From positions 1-6,384 of the forward strand of contig JABHIC010000359.1 of assembly GCA_018671205.1 (NCBI GenBank): DNA of 6,384 nt. Reading direction: 5' to 3'. This DNA comes from Gammaproteobacteria bacterium (GTDB taxonomy: Bacteria; Pseudomonadota; Gammaproteobacteria; GCF-002020875). Positions within the stretch are counted from its first letter, which is position 1, and each line of letters starts with the position of its first letter. The position numbers and the translations under genes were made by a program. Positions 1 through 5,301 of the stretch are shown in pieces. The notes below the pieces were generated by a model. It did not search any database and had not been told where the DNA came from. It saw only the letters and a program-made list of their open reading frames with translations.

Positions 1-111
1 CTGGGGATGAAAGGGAGCCTGACAGATACCACTCAATTTAGTCTAGGTACCAGTTGGAACAGCTCCGCAAGCACGCCATTGGTCAATGGTGGTGTGAGCA
101 TGAGCTGGTAA
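1..111 (+). CDS. C-terminal end of a probable outer-membrane beta-barrel protein (5' partial)
   Basis: Frame 1 is open from the window edge to a TAA at 109-111 and encodes 36 residues. The stretches QFSLGTSW and GGVSMSW alternate hydrophobic and small polar residues, as expected for a pair of amphipathic transmembrane beta-strands, and the protein ends in an aromatic residue (Trp). A terminal strand with a final Phe or Trp is the usual assembly signal of outer-membrane barrels, including porins and YadA-type or classical autotransporter anchors. The fragment is too short to choose between these. The next gene starts 32 bp downstream on the same strand, so this gene may be the head of the operon that contains the TolC-like channel. 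The reading frame is fairly secure because its stop sits just before a ribosome-binding site; the barrel assignment is an inference. Confidence 0.6.
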   Translation: MGMKGSLTDTTQFSLGTSWNSSASTPLVNGGVSMSW

Positions 112-143
112 ATGTTGATGATTGGATATATTGAGGGAAGGTA

Positions 144-527
144 ATGGATTTTTTATCAGTCGCGGGGTTTGCGCTCAATCTCTACTCCTATTTCCAGGAG
201 CATCCTCTTGAGGAGACGGTGAATCAGTCACCGGTTCCAGTAGAGAGAACCGTGGTTCAACCCGCGCCTATTTCACCCTATCCGCTAAGAAAAATACCCG
301 TCAGTGAGCTGCTGCAAAATAGTGTAGCTCATAAGGAAGAGAACAGAGTGCCGTCGCTGGCTGAAGGTGAGGGTCAACCTGAACCGGCCTCAATGGTGAA
401 GCAGAACAGTAATAAAGCAGCCAATAAGAGGTTGATGATCGCCAGAAAAAGGCATGAGTCGGAGTCCGGTGTAGATAACAATGGGCTCTATTTCCTTCGC
501 AGGAAGGCGGCGACCAGAACAGAATAG
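144..527 (+). CDS. Small hypothetical protein upstream of the TolC-like gene
   Basis: This 127-residue protein is not recognised. The ATG at 144 is preceded by GAGGGAAGG at 133-141, a good ribosome-binding site, and the stop lies 14 bp before the next start, so it is very probably co-transcribed with the TolC-like gene. Residues 2-17 form a hydrophobic stretch (FLSVAGFALNLYSYF) without a basic n-region or obvious cleavage site, which could be a membrane-associated helix or a poor signal anchor. Residues 28-48 are rich in proline and valine (SPVPVERTVVQPAPISPYP), a composition typical of an extended linker. Residues 86-127 are basic (NKRLMIARKRH, FLRRKAATR). A short membrane anchor, proline linker and basic end would fit an accessory protein of the secretion or adhesin locus, but no known domain supports that. 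An overlapping antisense frame looks like a shadow. Confidence 0.7.
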   Translation: MDFLSVAGFALNLYSYFQEHPLEETVNQSPVPVERTVVQPAPISPYPLRKIPVSELLQNSVAHKEENRVPSLAEGEGQPEPASMVKQNSNKAANKRLMIARKRHESESGVDNNGLYFLRRKAATRTE

Positions 528-541
528 AGGGTAGACAGAAA

Positions 542-2470
542 ATGATACAGAAAACCGATAAGACCGGCCTCTCTGCTGCGTGGAAAAGAGCATTCTCGAT
601 GACCGTTTTGGTTGGACTGCTCTCTGCTCCCTCCGTGCTCCATGCGCACACCTTGTCACAGGCGATCCATCTGGCACTGAGAAATAATCCAGAGGTTAAG
701 TCGGCCTATTATGGTGTAGGAATTGCGGATGAGCAGTTGGGACAGGCCAAAGCAGGGTGGATGCCAACGGTGGATCTGACTCTGGATGCTGGACAGGAGT
801 ACCGCCATAAGTCCTCATCGGATGCAACCAAGCTAACCAAAAAGAATACTGCAGTGACAATTACTCAGCCACTCTTTGATGGCGGGGCAACGGCTGCTGC
901 GGTGGGGCGAAGTGACCAGATGCTAGAGATCTCATCCACCCATCTGGATGAGATCAGAACCACAGTGACGCTACAGGCGATTGAGGCCTGGTATGAGATA
1001 TTCCGATTGCAGCGGGTGATTCAATGGACCACAAAGAATGTGGATGAACATCAGGATCTTTATGTACAGATCCAGAAAAAAGTTGAGGCTGGCGGGGCAG
1101 GCAAGGCCGAATTGGTGGCTGCGGAAACCCCATGGCTGGCGGCAAAGTCTGCGCTCATCTCGGCGCGTGGTCAGTATAAAGACTCTATTTCCCGCTATGT
1201 AAAAGTGGTTGGTTTGGCTCCGACTGAGGTGTTGACAATGGCACTGGAGATCCCGGAAGGGGCACTTCCGGCTGAGTATGAGGCGGCACTGACTGTTTTA
1301 CTTGCCAATAACCCAATTTTAAAAAGTGCCCAGGCCAATCTGAAGGCGGTTAAGTCAGACTTTGATGGTACCCGTGCCGGACTTCTGCCAACACTCGATT
1401 TTGAGCTGAAAAGCGGTCGAGATCTTGATTCAGGGGGGAACAAAGGGCAAGAGGATTACTATACCGCACTGCTGAAGCTAAACTATAACCTCTATCGTGG
1501 TGGTGCAGATCAATCCCGAAGAAGAGAGATTGCCAAGAGTGTAGTGGACAGTCAGGAACAGTTGAATCTGGCTCGACAGAATATGGAGGAGCAGCTCGCG
1601 CTCTACTGGAATGGGTTGGATGTGACTCATCAGCTACTCACAACCAGTAGAAAGCAGTTGGATATTGCGACGGAAAATTCGGCCTCTATGGAGGAGCAGT
1701 TCAAGCTCGGGGAGGCCGATGTAATGACGATAATGGCAGCGGGGGATGCGCTGCTTCAGGCCAAATTAGCGGTATTGCAGGATGAAACGAGTAGCCGTAT
1801 TGGGGTCTATAGAATCATTGCCCACATGGGCGTGTTATTGGATCATCTAGAGGTTTCAGATGCGCTGCTCAGTGGGTTTGATGAGGTTGAAGAGACGGGA
1901 AACCTGCTCTTTTTTGAGCGCCTGTTAAAAGATCCCACCTCGGTGGTCTCCACGCTGTTTACCCCGGATATGAGTGGTGGCGTTTCAGATGCAGCAGATA
2001 CCAGGGAGGTTGAGCCACAGCCGTTGGTTGCGAAAAATGACCATTCCCCCTCTTGGGATAACGCCTATGTACAGATGAAAAATGCGGGGTGGACGGTGCT
2101 GAATGCAGTAGATGAGGTGAGTGGGGGGGAGGTTGTAGCGGGGAAATCCCCCCTTAGCCGGAGGCTAAAACCGACTTCAGCACGTAGCCCATTGATGTTG
2201 ACCCCTGGTAATAGAGCCACAACAGAGAAGCAGACGATGCCCAATAGCCGCCTGAAGCGGGTAGAGCAGAGAAAGATGATGCTGGCGAACCGGATGGGCC
2301 AATATGATCGTCGAAGCGGAAGCTATAGCCGGAAGCTGGATAACCGAAGTCGTCTACTCAGCAATAGAAAGGCTGACCTTCGACGTCAGAAAAAACAGTT
2401 TAACCGTGAGCTGGATAAATACAATCTCAACTCATCACGCAAGACCGGAAACTGGGTGGTAAGCAACTAA
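542..2470 (+). CDS. TolC-family outer-membrane factor of a type I secretion system, with basic C-terminal extension
   Basis: This is the outer-membrane channel through which a type I exporter releases its substrate. Residues 1-35 look like a Sec signal peptide: a charged n-region ending at K15-R16, a hydrophobic core (MTVLVGLLSAPSVL) and a likely cut after HA35. Two outer-membrane efflux repeats follow, about 38-228 and 245-435. Family marks are QPLFDGG (109-115), the helix start VEAGGAGKAELVAAE (181-195) and NYNLYRGGADQSRRRE (314-329); the last is typical of LapE-like secretion channels rather than drug-efflux channels. The channel region ends near residue 440. A further 200 residues follow, acidic to neutral at first and then strongly basic from about 536 to 642. 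Family members usually end at about 430-480 residues, so this tail is the odd part. The ATG at 542 has GAGGG 10 bp upstream; starting at Met20 would lose the signal n-region. A G7 tract lies at 2123-2129. It is convergent with the chemoreceptor gene. Confidence 0.93.
   Translation: MIQKTDKTGLSAAWKRAFSMTVLVGLLSAPSVLHAHTLSQAIHLALRNNPEVKSAYYGVGIADEQLGQAKAGWMPTVDLTLDAGQEYRHKSSSDATKLTKKNTAVTITQPLFDGGATAAAVGRSDQMLEISSTHLDEIRTTVTLQAIEAWYEIFRLQRVIQWTTKNVDEHQDLYVQIQKKVEAGGAGKAELVAAETPWLAAKSALISARGQYKDSISRYVKVVGLAPTEVLTMALEIPEGALPAEYEAALTVLLANNPILKSAQANLKAVKSDFDGTRAGLLPTLDFELKSGRDLDSGGNKGQEDYYTALLKLNYNLYRGGADQSRRREIAKSVVDSQEQLNLARQNMEEQLALYWNGLDVTHQLLTTSRKQLDIATENSASMEEQFKLGEADVMTIMAAGDALLQAKLAVLQDETSSRIGVYRIIAHMGVLLDHLEVSDALLSGFDEVEETGNLLFFERLLKDPTSVVSTLFTPDMSGGVSDAADTREVEPQPLVAKNDHSPSWDNAYVQMKNAGWTVLNAVDEVSGGEVVAGKSPLSRRLKPTSARSPLMLTPGNRATTEKQTMPNSRLKRVEQRKMMLANRMGQYDRRSGSYSRKLDNRSRLLSNRKADLRRQKKQFNRELDKYNLNSSRKTGNWVVSN
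1877..2467 (+). other. C-terminal extension of the TolC-like protein
   Basis: Residues 446-642 lie beyond the second efflux repeat. The first part (446-535) has no recognised domain. The second (536-642) has about 28 Arg/Lys against about 7 Asp/Glu by hand count, with recurrent Asn-Arg and Ser-Arg pairs and a probably helical stretch at 570-626. In TolC proteins the C-terminus faces the periplasm, so the tail is expected there. Possible roles are contact with peptidoglycan, with an acidic partner protein, or with the transport adaptor; none is shown by the sequence. Confidence 0.7.
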
Positions 2471-2496
2471 TCTAGTACTCCGACAACTTGTTTCTA

Positions 2497-2520
2497 CCTC
2501 TCATCGTAATGATGTAGAGG
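2497..2520. terminator. Candidate hairpin between convergent genes
   Basis: CCTCT at 2497-2501 pairs with AGAGG at 2516-2520, and inside it CATC at 2502-2505 pairs with GATG at 2511-2514, leaving one bulged T and a 5-nt loop (GTAAT). It sits in the 57-bp gap between the TolC-like stop and the chemoreceptor stop, where a shared terminator would be expected. Neither side has a clear T-run, so it is a weak intrinsic terminator at best. Confidence 0.4.
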
Positions 2521-2527
2521 CTCTCCG

Positions 2528-5179
2528 TTAGCGTTCTCCGATGGTCTGGCCCAGCTTGAATAATCCGGCAATTTCGGCAAGATTATCGGCCTGGAGGCTT
2601 AATTCCGTACTGGATGAGGCGGTTTTCTCCACCAGCGTGGAGTTCTGTTGTGTTACCCCATCCAGTTGGGAAATTGCGTTATTGACCTGTCCAATTCCCA
2701 GCGTCTGCTCTTGTGCCGCCGCCGCAATTTCTCCTGCAATATCATTAACCTTTTTCACAGAATCCTGAATCATGTCCAGTGCATCACCGCTCTGCTGAGC
2801 AAAATTGCTCCCCTCTTCAATACGGGAGGTACTGTCCTCAATCAACACCTTAATCTCTTTGGCGGCATCTGCAGAGCGCTGTGCCAGAGAGCGCACCTCG
2901 GTGGCAACCACCGCAAAGCCCCGTCCATGCTCCCCGGCTCTCGCCGCTTCGACGGCTGCATTGAGTGCCAGTAAATTGGTTTGAAAGGCAATCCAGTCAA
3001 TCAAGGTGATGATATCTGCAATTTTACTGCTAGAGTCGTTGATGCCCTCCATCGACTCGACCACTTTAGAGACAATCGCAGCTCCCCCCTCTGCCTTTTG
3101 GAGTGAGTCCGCAGCCAATTGGCTGGCCTGTGCGGCATTATCGGCATTCATGGTCACCGTACCGGACATCTCCTCCATGCTCGCCGCGGTCTCTTCCAGA
3201 CTGGCTGCCTGCTGTGAGGTTCGGTCAGAGAGCTCCTGACTTCCTTTTGAGATCGCCGCGGAACCGGTTTTGACCTGGTGAGAGCTGGCTCTTACCTGGC
3301 TTACAGTACGCGCAAGATTATTTTGTGTTGCATTGATTGCATCTTTCAACGTGCCTAATGCACCATGATAGTCGGACTCGATCTCCTGGGTAAGGTCACC
3401 CTCTCCTATTCGGTTGGCGGTAACCACAACCTCCTGAATGGCGGATTGGAGATCTCCCATCGCTCGATTCACGTTTTCAGCGAGGGTTGCAAGGTCACCC
3501 TGTGCCTCCACCGTAATTCTGGCTGCAAAATTACCCATGGCCTGCTGTTTGATGATCTCTCCAACCTGTTTCAGAACGGTATCAATGGACTCCATCGCAT
3601 GGTTGACCTGATTGCGAAAGTGCTCTTCCACATCACTGCCCATTCGAACGCTGAGATTGCCCTCTCCAAGCCCTTTCATCACCATCGAAAGTGCATTCAT
3701 CGTATTTTCGACACTATCGGCAGAGCCATTGACCCCCTCTTTTAGCGTCGCTAAATCGCCTTCGGCATCTCCCGTCATACGGTGCTCAAAATCGCCTCTC
3801 GCAATTGCACCCACAACCTGATTGGCATCACTGATTCCTCGCTGCAGTAGATCCATCAAGCGGTTGTAGCTTTGTGACATGAGACCGATCTCATTATTGA
3901 AACTGACGTACTCCCCCTTGATTCGGTAAGAAAAGTCACCGGATTTTGTGGTTTCCGTCATGGTGTTCATCAGTCCATCAATGGGGCGGATAATGGAACG
4001 AACCAGTGACAGGCTACCGACGATCAATAGCACAATCAACAAGAGTGAGAGCGCAAGAATGGTGTATACGGTCTGCTCCTGAGCACTGACAGCCTGTTGT
4101 AGCAGTTTGTCCACCTCGGTGAGTGTTGCCTGATGTAGCTCAAATGCCGCATCAATGGCCCTCGTCCCCTCATCAAAGAGCGTTTTTGATCCCAATAGCT
4201 CAAACACGGGGCTATCCTCCTCCTCAGTTTTCACCAATGCCTCAATCGAGTCAGAGAACTGAGAGAGCGTTTGGTTAAATGCGGCCTGCATGGAGGACAA
4301 TCTGGGTTCTAGTAATGCATTGTTTTGGTAGGCTTTTGTTAATGACTCATTCACCTGCTCCTGGAGCAGACGGAACTGTCCATAGTAGAGCCCCAACTCA
4401 GAACGCTCTGAAAAGGTCATCGATTTCTTAACTAGACTCGATGCACTCTGACCTCTTGCAATACTGGCAGCATTGGTTACATTCGGCGTATGGTGCAGTA
4501 GTAGATCAATCAGATAGAGTGAATCCAGGTCAGGGTCAATCACCAGGTTAGTCTCTTCTCCCATGGTGACCATAACCATTTTCAGTGATGTGATCAGTTG
4601 ATTAAAGGAGAATTGATACTGTTCCACAACCGTTCGTTCAACCGTCTCTTCCGACTCCTCTTCACTATCATCCTCTGAAAATTCATCGGACTCCTCCTCC
4701 ATCTCCTCTTCCTCATCTTCCTCTTCTTCTTCCTCATTGGGCTGCTGTGCCAGACGAATGGAGGAGATATCCATCTCACGCCACTCTCCCTGAAGCCTCT
4801 GCCACTCGGCAATCACCTCTTCTATCTGCTGAGAGACCTTTTGAGAATAGCTGCCCTCTTTTATCGACCTCTCTAGTGGTTTTAGAAGTTGATTGGACTC
4901 ACTCTCCAGCCGTGTGAGATCAACCAGTAAAGACTCATTTTCAGTATTGAGGATGGCTTTGCTATAGAGAAAGAAGCTGGCTGAGTCCCGTATCGTCAGA
5001 AGATGATGATAGAGCGGATAGAGTGGCGCTATCTGCTTCACTCCGATCTGCTCTTGTGCCCTGAAATTCCGTTGCTGCCAGATGGAGCTGACATAACTGA
5101 CCTCAAGAATCAGAATGGCAATGAGTACCACGCCCCCTAGTGCAGCCAGTTTGCTGCTAATCTTCCAACGATTGATCAA
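2528..5179 (-). CDS. Methyl-accepting chemotaxis protein with large acidic periplasmic domain and poly-HAMP array
   Basis: This is a transmembrane chemoreceptor that should control the CheA kinase through CheW. TM1 is at about residues 11-33 and TM2 at about 371-393, enclosing a periplasmic region of some 340 residues that is mainly helical in character and carries an acidic run (149-178). A canonical HAMP follows TM2 (RPIDGL at 398-403), then about four more HAMP-like units to about 630. The signalling region runs from about 635 to 880. Its hairpin tip (718-763) has IAFQTNLLALNAAVEAARAG and GRGFAVVATEVR. Q656, E663 and E670 fall in the spacing expected for methylation sites of Tsr-like (36H) receptors, in the QQAASLEETAASMEE stretch. 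There is no C-terminal NWETF-like pentapeptide. Residue 729 is Trp where Gly, Glu or Ser is usual. The start is TTG, fixed by a strong ribosome-binding site. The ABC exporter gene lies 122 bp upstream on the same strand. The ligand cannot be told. Confidence 0.95.
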   Translation of the reverse strand: MINRWKISSKLAALGGVVLIAILILEVSYVSSIWQQRNFRAQEQIGVKQIAPLYPLYHHLLTIRDSASFFLYSKAILNTENESLLVDLTRLESESNQLLKPLERSIKEGSYSQKVSQQIEEVIAEWQRLQGEWREMDISSIRLAQQPNEEEEEEDEEEEMEEESDEFSEDDSEEESEETVERTVVEQYQFSFNQLITSLKMVMVTMGEETNLVIDPDLDSLYLIDLLLHHTPNVTNAASIARGQSASSLVKKSMTFSERSELGLYYGQFRLLQEQVNESLTKAYQNNALLEPRLSSMQAAFNQTLSQFSDSIEALVKTEEEDSPVFELLGSKTLFDEGTRAIDAAFELHQATLTEVDKLLQQAVSAQEQTVYTILALSLLLIVLLIVGSLSLVRSIIRPIDGLMNTMTETTKSGDFSYRIKGEYVSFNNEIGLMSQSYNRLMDLLQRGISDANQVVGAIARGDFEHRMTGDAEGDLATLKEGVNGSADSVENTMNALSMVMKGLGEGNLSVRMGSDVEEHFRNQVNHAMESIDTVLKQVGEIIKQQAMGNFAARITVEAQGDLATLAENVNRAMGDLQSAIQEVVVTANRIGEGDLTQEIESDYHGALGTLKDAINATQNNLARTVSQVRASSHQVKTGSAAISKGSQELSDRTSQQAASLEETAASMEEMSGTVTMNADNAAQASQLAADSLQKAEGGAAIVSKVVESMEGINDSSSKIADIITLIDWIAFQTNLLALNAAVEAARAGEHGRGFAVVATEVRSLAQRSADAAKEIKVLIEDSTSRIEEGSNFAQQSGDALDMIQDSVKKVNDIAGEIAAAAQEQTLGIGQVNNAISQLDGVTQQNSTLVEKTASSSTELSLQADNLAEIAGLFKLGQTIGER
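3290..4000 (-). other. Poly-HAMP array in the chemoreceptor
   Basis: After the membrane-proximal HAMP (GDF at 414-416), HAMP-like units recur with their Gly-Asp/Asn-Phe/Leu turn at 462 (GDFEHRM), 507 (GNLSVRM), 549 (GNFAARI) and 594 (GDLTQEI), a period of 42-48 residues. Units 2 and 4 both contain GDLATL, which suggests that a two-HAMP block of about 88 residues was duplicated. Unit boundaries are approximate, and no PAS or other domain interrupts the array. Confidence 0.75.
4646..4735 (-). repeat. Low-complexity Glu-rich tract (triplet-repeat-like purine run)
   Basis: Residues 149-178 of the chemoreceptor hold 24 Asp/Glu in 30 positions. On the coding strand this is a nearly pure purine run of GAG, GAA and GAT codons; the plus strand shows the matching CTC/TTC run. 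Such triplet runs can gain or lose codons in frame by slippage, so the length may vary between strains. The tract lies in the predicted periplasmic domain. Confidence 0.85.
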
Positions 5180-5181
5180 TC
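5170..5181. repeat. 12-bp perfect palindrome over the chemoreceptor start
   Basis: GATTGATCAATC reads the same on both strands and covers the TTG start codon (5177-5179). It could be a small protein-binding site or an RNA structure at the start, but a 12-bp palindrome may also arise by chance. Confidence 0.35.
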
Positions 5182-5192
5182 TCTCTCCTCCA
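5180..5192 (-). promoter_or_regulatory. Ribosome-binding site that sets the TTG start of the chemoreceptor
   Basis: On the minus strand GGAGGAGAG lies just upstream, with 7 bases between GGAGG and the TTG. No in-frame ATG is available nearby, and TM1 begins about ten codons downstream, so the TTG start is well supported. Confidence 0.8.
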
Positions 5193-5225
5193 GTATTGAG
5201 ATACTACATATAAACTTTGATGTTT

Positions 5226-5247
5226 GAGTACACCCCGCTCAGTACTC
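5226..5247. promoter_or_regulatory. 22-bp dyad, possible operator
   Basis: GAGTAC at 5226-5231 and GTACTC at 5242-5247 form perfect 6-bp arms around a 10-bp, GC-rich spacer (ACCCCGCTCA). Arm length and spacing fit a site for a dimeric regulator, or a leader hairpin. No regulator gene is present in the window. Confidence 0.4.
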
Positions 5248-5301
5248 TCGGATAACTACAGCACAAAAACAGATAAAGAACAATATGCCTGATTTAATTG
5301 A

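Larger units (their letters stand above)
5180..5301 (-). promoter_or_regulatory. Intergenic leader of the chemoreceptor gene
   Basis: These 122 bp separate the ABC exporter stop from the chemoreceptor start. The region is AT-rich and holds an inverted repeat at 5226-5247, a small hairpin at 5192-5205 (AGTAT, loop TGAG, ATACT) and the ribosome-binding site. The best -10-like sequence, TTTATATG on the minus strand, has no matching -35 box. No FliA-type (TAAA then GCCGATAA) or sigma-54-type site was found. The gene may have its own unrecognised promoter or be read from the exporter operon. Confidence 0.4.

Noticed and set aside
112..143. Promoter for the small protein in the short gap after the barrel-type gene
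   Set aside because: TTGATG and TATATT are present but only 6 bp apart, too close for a sigma-70 promoter; read-through from upstream is more likely.
301..677. Two antisense open frames over the small protein and the start of the TolC-like gene
   Set aside because: They overlap two well-supported plus-strand genes, show no recognisable domain and have compositions typical of shadow frames (Cys, Ser and His rich).
2541..3821. Several plus-strand open frames inside the chemoreceptor gene, up to 126 residues
   Set aside because: The minus-strand frame encodes a clearly conserved receptor; the plus-strand products are Ser, Ala and Cys rich with no domain, as expected from reading its complement.
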